A stretch of 64,000 bases of DNA, taken from Casuarina equisetifolia (taxonomy: Eukaryota > Streptophyta > Magnoliopsida > Fagales > Casuarinaceae). Of this stretch, positions 21,973-34,621 are shown piece by piece. The stretch spans positions 31,709,884 through 31,773,883 of the forward strand of contig CM052356.1 of the NCBI GenBank assembly GCA_028551475.1, read 5' to 3'. The notes beneath the pieces were generated by a model, which saw only the letters and a program-made list of their open reading frames with translations, searched no databases and was not told where the DNA came from. Positions within the stretch are counted from its first letter, which is position 1. The number at the start of each line of letters is the position of its first letter. The position numbers were made by a program, and so were the translations under genes.

Positions 21973-22617
21973 TCCATTTCCTGGCCTTTCCTATTCTTTC
22001 TTGGTCTTTTTCACTTCCATATGTTAGAAGGCAATGCATGATCCTAAATGGCATGATACCATTTTTATTTATAAGTTTTAGCAATATTTTATACCTTTTT
22101 CTCTTTCTTTTTTGTAATTCATTGTATGCATAAAATTGAAAGTTGGAGGCCACCGAAAATGGTAAAAGCCTTTTTTCTTAGTATTTTGTAAAAATATCAA
22201 AATAAAATTTCTGTTTAAAAGAAAATTGGAGTTTTGTAGATAGTGGAATTAACGAAACATTATACATGATATGATTGTTCAATGTCTAATGAAAAAAGTA
22301 TAAAAAGATGCCACCTACTTTTGCCGCTCAAATTTAGAGAAAAGAACATTTTCCAAGATTTCGAGAAGAAAAACGAGCACCTTCAGATATCTACATAGTT
22401 GAGCACCTAATTAGCCAATTGTTTCGGCTTGTCCAGGGTTCATATAACGAAACCTCCCATCCTAATATTCTATATCCATTTTCTTTGTCGTCGTTCCCCA
22501 ACAACAAAACAGCGCAACAATCATAAACCTTAGAAAAACCAAGCAAGCAAGGTTCTTGATTGTGTTCACTAAATGCTATTTAGAAAAGACAAAAGCTCAA
22601 TCAAGTCAGAGCATTTA
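21973..22617. other. flank shared with 37.1-38.9 kb and 42.2-42.3 kb
   Basis: No gene. The order of blocks ('ggaggccaccgaaaatggt', 'gcacctaattagccaattg', 'cctcccatcctaatattctat', 'aggttcttgattgtg') is the same as at 37.3-38.88 kb and 42.2 kb. There, a gag-only gypsy is inserted within the corresponding sequence. Confidence 0.55.
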
Positions 22618-22920
22618 TGTTAAGAGTTTGGTCGTAAGTTCTGGTTAAGGGTTGGTTAACTAGAAAATCTCCCAAAAGGGAGTTATTGGTTTGTTTCTTA
22701 CGAGCAATGGTGGCTATGGGAAATGACCTCAGGAGAGATAGAGAATAGGAGAGAGAGAAAGAGAAGTGGGTCTCTTTCAAGGGAAACCCGAACCTTTAGT
22801 GCTTTTTTAGGGATAACTTTCTTGCCTTTCATTTCCATTTAAGTCTTTAAATAAATGTCTTAGTTTTGGACGGATCCAAAACTAAAGACTACAAAAACAA
22901 CTGACATGTGTTCCCTAACA
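22618..22920 (-). repeat. probable 3' LTR of the chromovirus
   Basis: On the plus strand it runs from TGTTAAGAG to CCCTAACA, 303 bp with inverted TGTTA/TAACA ends. Its left edge coincides with the point where the homology to the 42.2-kb flank stops. No clear polypurine tract abuts it and no partner LTR is present, so the boundaries are tentative. Confidence 0.4.
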
Positions 22921-23231
22921 GCAAGTAATACCTAGTCCTACGTTACAACATTTTACAAACCTTATTTAGGATGAGTGTTAGACGCAGCCTACTAAAATAC
23001 AACAACAACTTAAATTCATTAAAGCAAATAGCTAGACAAGCCACCAAACCTGACCACATTTTTTGTTAGGAATAGTGTACAAAATTGAGTCTAAGGACTC
23101 AAGTTCCCTTGCTTGCCAATAAGCCATCTGTCCCACTTGCACACCATATACGTTCCACATACCTTGCCTGCTAGTAAGTCTTCTGTCAAATCAGCATGCC
23201 ATGTGTCCTTGTGATTGTATTAATTCCCTTT
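22921..23231. other. chromovirus 3' untranslated stretch
   Basis: Lies between the stop after the chromodomain and the probable 3' LTR. I see no coding content. A second TGTTAGG word occurs near 23063, so an alternative LTR edge is possible. Confidence 0.35.
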
Positions 23232-26097
23232 CCCTTGAGTCAGACCTTAACCCTAAGGTCGAAATCAAGGAATTGCTGAGAGATGACATCCACATATTCC
23301 CATGTAGCATCGGAAGGAGCAAGACCATGCCAGTGCATAAGGACTTGGGGACGGGATTTCTAGAGATGATGCTCTATGACAGCACGAAGGACAACAATGA
23401 TAGAATTAGTTGCATCGAGCTCACGGGGCAATTCTGTTTAAACCTCCACCCCCGCACCAAGGACCTTCTTAAGGCAAGAAACATGAAAGACGGGATGGAT
23501 TTTGGAAGAGGCAGGGAGTTTGAGGAGATAAGCAACAAAACCGAGGCATTGAACAACCTCAAAAGGACCATAAAATCGGGGGGAAAGTTTGAAAGCTTGA
23601 CGAAAAGCAACAAAGATTTGTCTATAAGGCTAGAGACATAGGAAAACATGGTCACCAACATTAAACTGAACTTCACGATAGTGGAGGTCATGATTGTGCT
23701 TCATCTGAGCTTGAGCTTCCAAGAGACGACCACGAATAAGCTTAAGCAACTGATCACGTTGTTGCAAAGCCAAGTCCACAGAGGCAACTGAAGAAGATCC
23801 CAAAATGTAGGAAAGCAACGTGAGAGGTGGTTTACCATAAACCACTTCATATGGACTGGTTTTGAGGTTGCTATGCCAACTAGTGTTATAGTAGTATTCA
23901 CACCAAGTAAGACATTTAAGCCATTCTTTGGGTTTTGTCACCTACAAAATAACGGAGATACATTTCCAAGGTGTGATTTAGAACCTTAATTTGGCCGTCA
24001 GTTTAAGGGTAATAGACAGAGGAAAATTTGAAGCTAACACCCTGAAGATGGAAAAGTTCACACCAAAAAATGCTAGTGAATGTGGGGCCACGATCACATA
24101 CAATGCTTTGTGGGAGGCCATAGTGCTTGAACACTTTAGAGAAGAAAAGGTTGGCCACAACAGGAGCAGTATAGGGGTGACGTAAAGGCAAGAATCGTCT
24201 GTATTTGGAAAAACGATCAACCACAACTAAGATGGTATCCTTACCGTGAGAGAAGGGGAGACCATCAATAAAATCCATGGAAAGGTTAGTCTAGATATGG
24301 GCAGGGATGGGAAGAGGTTGGAGTAGACCGAAGGGGTTGAGATGCTCACTCTTGTTGCGCTAACAGGTGAGACAATGCTGGACAAATTGCTTGATATCTT
24401 GCTGCATGTGGGGCCAGTAGAAAATAGTACGAATGTGTTGGAATGTTTTCAAAAAACCTTCATGGGTGCCATTGTGATATTTAGCAATGAGGGTGGGGAG
24501 GAGGGTTGAACCCTCAGGTAGAAAACTATGATCTTTGAAAAATATGAGACCATTGCGGGAAGACCAAGGACCTACAGCTTTGCCATTGTGAATAAGCTGG
24601 AGTAAGAGTTGGAGCTCCGAATTTGTTGCCAATTCTTCCTTAATAGGGATAATCCATTATGGTATAGGATGAGAAAAGGCATAAATGTGAGGGGCAACAC
24701 GGGTGGAGAGAGAAGTAGCTGTATCATGCAAAATGGAAAGTACAGGAGCCATGTTAGCAACATACAAAGCTTTCGTTGGCATTTGTTGAACAACATATGT
24801 AGTAGATGGGGATGCTGCCACGTCATGCAAGAGTTCATGCGGGTCTGTGCATCACGATAAAGCATTAACGACAATGTTGTCATGGTTTGGATGATACTCA
24901 ATGTGGAAATCATAACCTATGAGTTTATGAAGAGCCTTTTGCTAAGTAGGAGTGGATAAACGTTGTTCCCAAAGATGTTTGAGACTTTGATGATGTGTTC
25001 AAACAATGAAGTGGCAACCTAACAAATAATGACACCACTTTTGCACTGTGAGGACTAAAGCCAACATTTCTTGCTCATAAGTGGAAAGAAGCCAGCGACG
25101 TCTAAAAAGGGATTGGCTGAAGAAAGCAATGGGACGCTGATCTTGAGTGAGGACACCACCAATACCTGTGCTAGAAGAGTCACATTTGACGATAAAAGGT
25201 TTGGTAAAATCGGGAAGGGCCAACAAGGGGGCTTGGGTGATGGCATGTTTGAGTTGGGAAAAAGTTGTCTCAGCCAAGTCAGTCCACACAAAGCCATCTT
25301 TTTTTAGTAAATATGTGAGAGGCTTGGCAATCAACCTATAATGATGAATAAAGCGACAGTAATAACCAGAGAGACCAAGAAAACCACGGAGAGCTTTAAC
25401 AGTTTTGGGGCGTGGCCACTATAGAATGCATTGTATTTTATCAGCTTCCATGCCCAAGCCATTGTGGCTGACCGTGTGGCCTAGAAAATGGATTTCGGAC
25501 TGGCCAAAAGCACATTTGGAAAGTTTGACCACCAAAGAATGCTTCCGTAAGGTGTCAATGGCCAACCTCAAGTGATGGAGATGGGCTTTCCAACTAGAAC
25601 TGTAGATTAAAATATCGTAAAAAAAAAACAAGCATGAACTTGCAGAGAAAGGGTTGGAAGACTGTATTCATGGTAGCTTGGAAGGTTGAGGGAGCATTTG
25701 TTAACCCAAACGGCATGACAAAGAATTCAAAATGCCCATGGTGAGTGCAGAAGATAGTCTTTGGAATATGTTGGGAGTTCATGCGGATTTGGTGGTACCC
25801 GGAGCGAAGATCAAGCTTGGAAAAGACAACAACACCATGCAATTCATCTAACAGTTCATCAACAGTGGGGATGAGGAATTTATCTTTAATTGTGGCCTGA
25901 TTGAGGGCCCGATAGTCTACACACATCCGCCAAGAATGATCTTTCTTTTTCACCAAGAGAATAGGAAAGGAGTAGGGACTGGTGTTGGGGCGAATAACAC
26001 CCTGGGATAGCAACTCTTGCATAATTTTTTCAATCTCAATTTTTTGAAAATGAGGATAACGGTAAGGGCGTACTGAGATGGGTTGGGTAGGGTCATG
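23232..26097 (-). pseudogene. chromovirus gag-pol remnant: RT, RNase H, integrase, chromodomain
   Basis: Minus-strand pieces in order. The reverse transcriptase is at 25594-26097 ([44 protein letters not shown]). Its active-site region near 25615 carries a T-run expansion that shifts the frame and turns FFDD into FFYD, removing a catalytic Asp. The RT thumb is at 25419-25631. RNase H is at 24999-25334 (VKCDSSSTGIGGVL, STYEQEMLALV). The integrase zinc finger is at 24360-24632 (H-H-C-C, ending CLTC). The integrase core is at 24003-24278 (DFIDGLPFS, VCDRGPTF). Its C-terminal part is at 23630-23941 (SPYEVVYGKPP). The chromodomain-like tail is at 23232-23345 (MHWHGLAPSDATWEYV). At least six stops or shifts separate the pieces. 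The segment at 27533-27572 continues this frame upstream (NYSIPLHD), showing that the solo LTR split it. Confidence 0.85.
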
Positions 26098-27532
26098 TGT
26101 TCGGTGAATTTTAAATACAAGTGAACATGTCGAACAAGTAATATAATGATAAGAAAAGTATCATCCCACGAAGATTGGTGAATACTAAACTAATTAAATA
26201 CTAATGATGAATAAATCCTAAAATTTATCTAGCAAATCAAAATATTGTTGATGATGAATTAAAATTTAAAACTTTCAAAACGAAAACTCAAGACTAATTA
26301 AAATTGAATCCAAGTAAGAAAAATCAAGATGAGAAACATGTTAGAGCTTCCGATTTCACCATAACTACTAGATATGAATTTTTATAGTTTATGCCTACAA
26401 GAATGATATTACCCATGTGATGGCGGAACTTCCTAATTTATTTACTATCCTATGTCTAGGTATAGCAAACCTATTTAGTTCATTAATTCACTATATCTCT
26501 ATATGTGAATTGAAACAAACCAAATGCATTAGGATTTGTGAATATTCCTGGTTTACAATAAATCTTTCGATCATCTTATCACCAAAAGCCACACAAATAA
26601 CATGGTATATGTCTATCCACATTTAATTCATGGTTATATATTATAAGAAGCAATTGCATATTATTACCTTTCAGTCTCTAACATGCACATCATATCATTC
26701 AAGTGGTGGCCAATCACTTAAAAGCATTAAGAATAAATAATATATAACTCACATAAATAAAATATCTTGCAAAACATAAAAACTTATGAAATTCGCATCA
26801 TCATAGTTAGGCTACATCTTCGCTCTAACAAAAGAAATTTAGAACATAATGAAATAACAAACCAAAGCAATAGTAGAAATTAAGCAAAACATCTTAAATA
26901 GAAAAATAGGAAAGTTGTCACCACACTGTCTTCTCTTTAAGAATTCCTCACAGAATTCCTACAATTCAAGAATGATAAGAAGTAGAGGGAAGCTTTCGCC
27001 CCTCTATTTCTCTTTTTCTTTCTTGGTTTTCTCTTTCTTCTCTCACTTTTTCTCTCTTCCTTGGTTGATTTCGGCGGCAACACACGGCTTCTTCTTCTTT
27101 TCTCTCTTTTCTCTCTCTTCTCTCTCCTATTCTCTACTCTTGTGCGGCGCCTTCTCCTCTCCTTTTAATTCACGTTCCTTTGCCTTTTTATTCTATCTTG
27201 GGATGCGTGCCCTAAGATTCTCCCTTAATAATTCACTTTTTTGCCCCTTTTTCTTTATTTCCTTTCTTGTCCTTTTTTGTCCTTTTCCTCCTCTTTTGCT
27301 GCTTTACACGTTGCCTCCTCTTTTCTTCTTTTGACTTCTTTTTCTTTCCTTGTCTTCTTCACGTGCCTTTTTGTAACTTTCTCTTCCTTTATTTCTTTTG
27401 CTCTTTTGGGGTTTGCTGCATAAATAACACCAATTTACATAAATATATCAAAACTTAAATATTATCTTATAAAACTTGTATTATTTATATCCTAAAATAG
27501 TCAAAATAACTCTATAAAAATAGAGTTATCAT
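26098..27532 (-). mobile_element. solo LTR, family R1, TSD TCATG
   Basis: A 1435-bp LTR. On the plus strand it starts TGTTCGGTGAAT and ends GAGTTATCA, flanked by TCATG at 26093-26097 and 27533-27537. It interrupts chromovirus pol exactly between LHD and PTQP codons. The CT-rich frames at 26915-27458 are low-complexity LTR sequence, not genes. Confidence 0.9.
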
Positions 27533-27572
27533 CATGTAAGGGAATGCTATAGTTATGGGAGCGGAAAGGGGG

Positions 27573-28822
27573 TATATGTCTATCCATATAAACTTATGGT
27601 TGCACATTACATGAAGCAACTGCATGTTTTCTCCTGTCGGTCTCTAACATGCAAATAAGATCATTTAAATGAGAGCTAATCACCTAAAAATATTAAAATC
27701 CGTAATATGCTACTTCACATTCATAAAATATCTTACAAAACATAAATAATCATAACATTCCTACTTCATAATCAAGTTACATTGTAGCTTTAACAAACTG
27801 AATTAAAACAATATATTTACACAATCTAAATCAGTGCAAAAATGTGAACAAAACATTTTGTAAATTAAAAACATTAAAGCTATCACCAAAATGTCTTCAA
27901 ATCACAAAAAGGTTGCATAAATATGCACATCAGGGGGAAGAGAAGGAGCTATTTGAAAAACAGAAGAAAAATAAGCTTCCATGCATTGTCACGTGCTGGT
28001 GACACGCGCCCTCGTCTGCCACCATGCCCCATCACCATCTGCCAGCAATCTTTACAAAAACTTCTGGAAATGTAGATCAAGATGCCTAGGTTGCAGATCT
28101 GCAAAAAGATTGAGTGGAATCACCTTAGAAATGTGTATATCTAAAGGAGAAGACTCGGATGGTGTTCATCGTTCTTCACCAAAAACCATTGTAAATCATT
28201 GCAAAACTGGTACAAAATGCCAGATATTGCAATGTGAAGGCAGATATGTTCTTTTATCACTTAAAAATGCCCAAAACTTGCCTAAAAAATGCAACTTTGA
28301 TGGTCAAAAAAATCTCGGTATCATGCTCTCTTTCGTAAAAAAAGAACATGTAGATGGTCTGTGTTTGCACAACCGTTGCGTGTTCTCAGAGCCTTACACT
28401 ATTGCGCGTGGAGTCTGGCTTTCCGACAAGGGAGCAGCCTCATACCGTCTCTTTCTTTTGCAACTCCCTTCGCTGTTTCACCTAACAAAGCCTTTTCTCT
28501 CTCCTACTCTATTCTCTCACCAAAGCCCCCCAACTGGTTCTCTCCTTTGTGGTCCACACAATTCACGACCTAAAAGCCTAATCTTTTTACATCCAAAGCC
28601 CATTAGATGATGGCCCGATAAAAGGCCCTTTATTCGACCCCTCTCCTTTTCTCATTTTCTTTTGGTTTTATGCTTCTTTTCTTCATTTTTCTTCTATTTT
28701 GGATTTGCTGCATAAAATAACAAAATATGCATAATTATACTTGAATACAAATATAATTTAATAAAAATTATATTAAATATTATCTAAAATACTAATAGTA
28801 ACTCAATAAAATATAGAGTTAT
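27573..28822 (-). mobile_element. truncated R1-family LTR
   Basis: It starts in the middle of the LTR (at 'ggtatatgtctatcc', equivalent to 26602 in the solo LTR) and ends normally at GAGTTATCA. In minus orientation its start (TGATAACTC...) is close in sequence to the LTR half at 43705-44325, so both belong to one subfamily. The 209-residue plus-strand frame at 27981-28610 lies wholly inside it and has no recognisable domain. The missing part and lack of TSD point to a deletion that also removed the chromovirus 5' end. Confidence 0.75.
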
Positions 28823-28979
28823 CATTAATCAAATGGGTCCCTCTTCATCTTGTTCACTCATTTCATCTTTTTGAATTATCAACTCAAAGGCCATTAACCA
28901 CATTACATGCAACTTAAATTTTCTTGATTATGTCTATTCATGCATTGCACCTGTTAGCATCACATTACCTAATTAAACA

Positions 28980-31717
28980 GTAGTCTTGTCACCCACATTG
29001 GCCATTTTTGCCCTTGTCCTAAGTTTCACCTTAATAATGTTCTTTATACTCCTAATTTCCAACATAATTTGTATTTCATTGAGAAGCTAACTGATGGCAA
29101 TAATTGTGTGGCTATTTTTTTGACCAATTTTGTGTTTTCTAGGACCGTACAAATAGGGATTTGATTAGGCTCAACAAGGCTTACCGTGGGCTTTACTGTC
29201 TTTGTCTCGATTTCTTACTCATTTTCATTTTTTTTATTATTTAGTTTCCATTCAAACTCATTTTTGTACTCCAACTCAACCTTCAAGTTGCAATTTCATT
29301 TTTATTAATAATATTTCTTATAGGCTTTTACATAAATGATAAGTCATTCTTTTTTGAAAACTCAAATTTCTTTTGGTTGTTCCATTACTTGTCCTTATTC
29401 TTTCACTTGTGCTATGAGTCCCTTTGCCAAATAGACCCACTAACCTTTCCCCACACATGATAGTATCACTCATTCCATTTTTGAGTTGGTGCATATGGAT
29501 GTTTGTGGTCCTCATCGGATTTCCACCCATGATGGTGCCATATACTTTTTCACCATTATGGATGATTTTTCTTGTGTTACTTGGACGTTTCTTCTCAAAT
29601 TTAAAAGTCAAGTTTTTTTTCTAAAATTCAATATTTTATCTCACTTGTCTAAACCCAATTTGGCTTTATTGTTTGATGCATTTATTTTGACAACAATGCC
29701 AAATTTTTCTCCTTTGAATGTTAATCTTTCCTCTCTCAACTTGGCATCTTGCATGAATCCTCCTGCGTCCACACTCCTTAGTAGAATGGAGTTGTTGAAC
29801 ACAAACATCAACATCTATTGGATGTCACTCGAGCTAGGAAGTTTCAAGCTCACATCCCTTCTTCTTTTTGGGAGAAATGCCTCATCATTGCCACTTATTT
29901 GATCATTTGTCTCCCATCCTCCTCTCTTTATGGTCTCAAACCTTTTGAAAAACTCTTTGGCAAACCTCCACTTCTTGATCATTTTCATGTTTTTGGCTAC
30001 CATTGTTATGCCACCACCTTAGGTGCTCATGAAAAATTTAGCCCTCGTCCCACTCCTTGCATTTTCATAGGTTATCTTTCCTTTTAAAAGAGTTATCATT
30101 TATACGATTTTATTGCTCGCCACTTCTTATTAATTGTGATGTTATTTTTTAAGAAATAGTCTTATTGTTCTTGTTCTTGTTCTTATTCTTTTTCTAATTC
30201 TTTGCCCATTGTGGATAGCTTTTCGGCCGTAATGCCTCCGATTCTTTTTGATCTTGATACTTATACCTCATCTTCCTTACTAGTTGACCTACCCGATTTT
30301 CCCGACCATCCTTCTCCTCTAGCTACCCCTCCTCGAGTCACTACCTACTGACTCCACCCATCCTCCCTCCACTATCCCCATTATTGACCTTCATATTTCC
30401 CTACCACTTGTTCCTTCTAAGCCTTCCTTTCTTCCCGTTGCTCATTCTACCTATCTTCCCATTTGGACCTCAAACTATTTATGTCCTACCTTACCTAACT
30501 CCTTATGCACCTCTTTATATGTCATCTCCAATTATGTTTCCCTCTATAACTATCACCCTCCCTAGCAACATTTTATTGCCTCCATCTCTACCACTTAAGA
30601 ACTTTCTTACCACCATAAAGTTATTACTGACCTTAATTAGGATGCTACCATGGATGCTGAGCTTGCTGCTTTTAAAGCAAATCATACTTAGGATGTAATT
30701 CCTTTGCCCCTTGGTCAATGTCCTACCATATGCAAATGGGTTTACAAGATCAAGTATCATGTTAATGGTTCCATTGACCACTACAAAGCTCAACTAGTTG
30801 CCAAAGGCTTTAGTTAGCATGAAGGGATTGACTTTCAAGACACATTCTCTCCTACAGAGAAAAATGTCACCATTCGTCTCTTCCTCATCATTGTAGTTGT
30901 TCATCATTGGTCATTTTATTAGATGGACGTCTAGAACACCTTCCTCCAAGTGTAATTTCTTTGAGGAAGTTTATATGTAGCTTCCTCTTGAATTTTGCAA
31001 TCAAGGGGAGTTTTTTGTTTGTAAATTATGGAAATCTCTTTATGGGTTAAAGCAAGCCTCTAGGCAATGAAATGCCAAATTCATCGGAGCACTACTTGTA
31101 CATGGTTTCACATAATCCTACCATGACAACTCCTTGTTCATAGAAAAGAGAGGCAATGCCTTTGTAGCCTTACTTATTTATGTTGATGACATCTTGATTA
31201 CATGAAATAGTTAGAAGGCAATCTCAAATCTAAGCAATATCTGCATGCTACTTTCTTGATGAAAGACCTTGGTCCATCCAAATTTTTCTTAGGTCTTGAA
31301 ATTGTTCGATCTCTAGATGGCATAGAATTGAGTTAGTGAAAATATAAACTAGAATTGATTTTTGAAGCAAGCCTCGGTGGATCCAAGTCATCCTTAATTC
31401 CCATGGAATAAAGCAAGAAGTTCACAAGCATTGAGTCTCATGCGGGTTCTGAAGAAAATTTGGATGGTCCACCTTTTGTTAATCCATAAGTATATCAATG
31501 ACTTGTTAGATGATTGATTTACCTGGCGCTTAACATACATGATATTACTTTCCCGGTCTAGCTTCTCAGTCAATTCATGCATGATTTGAAATAGTCTCAC
31601 ATGGAGGCTGCTTTAAAGGTAATTAGATACCTTAAGAATTGTCTAGGGTTTGGTCTTATGTTTTCACCCTTATCTTAATTTGACCTGCATGCTTATTGTA
31701 CTTTGATTACAACACAT
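28980..31717 (+). pseudogene. copia polyprotein remnant, integrase and RT part
   Basis: Readable pieces. A pre-integrase segment near 29030-29110 (ending in IEKLTDGNNC). The integrase core from 29480 (HMDVCGPHRISTHDG, then FFTIMDDFSCVTWTFL). The later integrase part at 29790-30090 (HVFGYHCYATTLG, CIFIGYLSF). RT near 30645-31270 (PICKWVYKIKYHVNG-like region, LYGLKQASRQ, IYVDDILIT near 31175). The YVDD catalytic box is intact, but the frame shifts repeatedly and stops are frequent. In canonical copia order, integrase precedes RT, as here. Confidence 0.8.
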
Positions 31718-31722
31718 GTCCT

Positions 31723-31803
31723 TGTTGAAAATCATGTGTTTGTATGTTTTGATTGAGAAAATTTTTTATTATATATGAATATATGTTGAATATAAAATTA
31801 TAT
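31723..31803 (+). repeat. 5' LTR remnant (about 80 bp)
   Basis: It begins TGTTGAAAATCATG and matches the start of the 3' LTR at 34622. It ends in a perfect 14-bp inverted repeat (31786-31799 and 31804-31817, spacer about 4 bp) that spans the joint to integrase. Confidence 0.8.
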
Positions 31804-31806
31804 TCA

Positions 31807-34119
31807 ACATATTATGCTTTAGTCATAATAGATGATTATACTAGATATACCTGGGTATATCTACTTGCTAGGAAAGATAAAGCATTTGAGAAATTTGTTG
31901 ATTTCTCTAACAATGGTTCAAAATGAAAAAGATCTTACCATAGTTAAGATTCGGATAAATCATGGTGGTGAGTTCAAAAATTACTTTTTTGAAAAATTCT
32001 GTTCTAAAAATGACATCTCACAATTTTTCAGCACCTAGGACACCATAACAAAATGGTGTTGTAGAAAGGAAAAATAGGACACTCCAAGAAATGGCTAGAA
32101 CCATGATGTGTGAATACAATCTTCCTAAACATTTTTAGGGAGAATCTGTAAGTACAGCTTGCTATATCTCAAATGGAGCATTCTTAAGACCAGTCTTGAA
32201 AAAGACTCCGTTTAAGTTACTATTTGGTAGAAGACCTAATATATCCTACTTTCATGTGTTTGGAAGTAAATGCTTTGTTTTAAACCATGGAAAAGAGTCA
32301 CTTGGAAAACTTGACTCTAAGAATGATGAGGCCATATTTCTCGGTTACTCTCAAACTAGCAAAGCATATAGAGTTTTCAATAAGAGAACTTTAGTCGTTG
32401 AAGAGTCTATTCATGTAAAATTTAAGGATGATTCTGATCTGAACTCCACTAAACAAGATGCAAATGATAAGTATGTATCCATTGAGGGGGAGTTAGACTC
32501 AAGAGAATTCACCTTTCCTAGAATAAGAAATGAAGTAGATCAACAACATATTCTAGGAAATCCTGTAAATAGTGTAAGTACACGGTCTAGATATCATAAC
32601 ACATGTGAACATCAAGCTTTCTTATCTCAAATGGAGCCAAAGAAAGTAGATGAAGCTCTTGAAGATGAAAGTTGGTTTCTTGCTATGCAAGAGAACTAAA
32701 TCAGTTTGAAATTAGCAAAGTCTGGAAATTAGTTCCAAGACCACAAAACCATTCGGTTATAGGAACCAAATGGGTGTTCAGAAACAAATTAGATGAGTGC
32801 GGGACAATTACCAGAAACAAAGCCAGATTAGTTACACAAGGATATAGTCAAGAAGAAGGAATTAACTATGATGAAACATTTGCTCCTGTAGCTAGATTAG
32901 AAGCCATTCAAATGTTGCTTGCTATATGAACTTTACACCTTTTCAAATGGATGTAAAGAGTACATTCTTAAATGGTGTTGTCAAGGAAAAGGTTTATGTA
33001 GAACAACCACCTAGATTTGAAGATCCCACATATCCAGATCATGTATTTAAGCTTTCTAAAGCTTTATATGGGCTGAAACAAGCCCCACAGGCTTAGTATG
33101 ACAAGCTAAGTACCTTTCTATTAAATATACATTTTAGAAAAGGGAAGGTAGATAATACGTTGTTTATTAAGACACAAGGGAAAGAAATTTTGATTGTCCA
33201 AATCTATGTTGATGATATTGTGTTTGGTTTTACAAATTCTATTATGTGTGAACAATTTGCAGATTCTATGAAACATGAGTTTGAAATGAGTATGATAGGT
33301 GAATTAAATTATTTTCTTGGACTCCAAATTAAACAAACACCTAAAGGAATATTCATAAGTCAAACTAAATATATCAAGGAATTACTCAAGAAATACAACA
33401 TGCATGATTCTAAATTGATAAATACTCCCATAAGCACATCTACATCTTTGTCATATGATAATGTTGGAGTTAGTGTTGATTCTAAAATGTATAGAGGCAT
33501 GATTGGTTCCTTACTATGTTTAACTGCCTCTCGGCCAGACATCATGTTCAGTGTTTATTTATGTGCACGATTTCAATCTAATCCCAAAGAACAACATTTA
33601 AAGGCTGTTAAAAGGATCTTTCAGTATCTAAAAGATATAATTACATTAGGCATTTGGTATTCAAGAGACACTATGTTTGATTTACATGCATTTAGTGATT
33701 CTGACTATGTTGGTTGTAAAATAGATAGAAAAAGTACAAGTGGTACATGTCAATTTCTAGGACATATGCTGGTTTCTTGGCACTCCAAGAAACAAAACAA
33801 CGTTGCTCTTTCTTCCACTAAGGCAGAATACATAGCTGCAGCTAGCTGTTATGCTCATATTCTATGAATGAAACAACAATTAGAAGATTATGGTCTCTCT
33901 TTTACTAAGATTCCATTGAAGTGTGATAATACTAGTGCAATAAATCTAACTAAAAATCCAATACAACACTTTAAAACCAAACATATAGAAATAAGACATC
34001 ACTTCATTCGTGACCATGTTGAAAAATATGATATTTCTATTGAATTTATTAGGATTGACCAGCAATTTATTGATATTTTTACTAAACCATTGGATAATGA
34101 AAAGTTCTCTACTTTTTGA
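31807..34119 (+). pseudogene. copia polyprotein remnant: integrase, RT, RNase H
   Basis: The integrase core is from 31807 (VIIDDYTRYTWVYLL; the HGGEF box near 31960; VVERKNRTLQEMARTM near 32060), with its C-terminal part at 32196-32470 (FHVFGSKCFVLN). RT is from 32670 ([48 protein letters not shown]), then [11 protein letters not shown] near 33080 and IYVDDIVFG near 33205. RNase H is at 33700-34119 (SDYVGCKIDRKSTSG; STKAEYIAA; TKHIEIRHHFIRDHV; IFTKPLD). Defects include a frameshift near 32690, a small deletion near 32925, a stop in place of Trp after APQA, and TGA in place of Trp at 33865-33867. The catalytic YVDD is intact. The 33160-33867 frame (235 residues) is the longest open piece. Confidence 0.88.
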
Positions 34120-34621
34120 AGAGAGCTTGGTATGTGTCTACTTAATGATATTGCTTAAAATTTGTAAGCATTTTTTTCTACACCCTACTTGTGTGTTCTT
34201 TATTCGGTTCCTATCCTAAGGGGGAGCACCATCTATACATTCGGAATAGGTCAAACCTCTGCTACCATGTTCTTCATTTTTATCCATCTTTCTCACTTAT
34301 CTTCCACCGTGCTGTTCTTTTTGCTAATGTCAAAAAGGAAGAGAGAGTACATTGTAGCACATGTATGTTCCATTTCTAACTTTCAGTATAGAACATGGGA
34401 TAAACTCTTTTACACCTTATTGTGTGCATAAACATACTTGCTGTGATCAACGAACTTGCCTTGATGAATATCTGTGTAAACATGAATATGCTTACCGTAG
34501 TTATGCATTCATACATTGCTGGGATACATGATTATGTAATCTTTATGCCACCCGAGTAGTAACATGTGCTAGTTGGTTGGGTTCAATATGAAAATTTTGT
34601 GATCATCAAAAAGGGGGAGAT
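34120..34621 (+). other. copia 3' non-coding region with polypurine tract
   Basis: A stretch of about 500 bp between the end of RNase H and the LTR, with no supported coding sequence. It ends in AAAAAGGGGGAGA (about 34608-34620), the expected plus-strand primer for reverse transcription. Confidence 0.6.

Larger units (their letters stand above)
22618..27572 (-). mobile_element. Ty3/gypsy chromovirus, 5' truncated, with nested solo LTR
   Basis: A minus-strand element. Reading from high to low coordinates it holds a short pre-RT stretch (27572-27533), a nested solo LTR (26098-27532), RT, RNase H, integrase, a chromodomain-like tail and a probable 3' LTR (22618-22920; TGTTA...TAACA). The gag and protease side is missing: at 27573 the sequence passes into an unrelated LTR fragment. 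A chromodomain places it among chromoviruses. It is non-functional. Confidence 0.75.

Noticed and set aside
26915-27458. Overlapping Phe/Ser/Leu-rich frames that look like membrane proteins
   Set aside because: They come from a CT-rich low-complexity tract within a solo LTR with a clear TSD.
27981-28610. 209-residue plus-strand open frame
   Set aside because: It lies wholly inside a truncated R1-family LTR. The equivalent regions of other LTRs in the family do not keep this frame, and no domain is visible.
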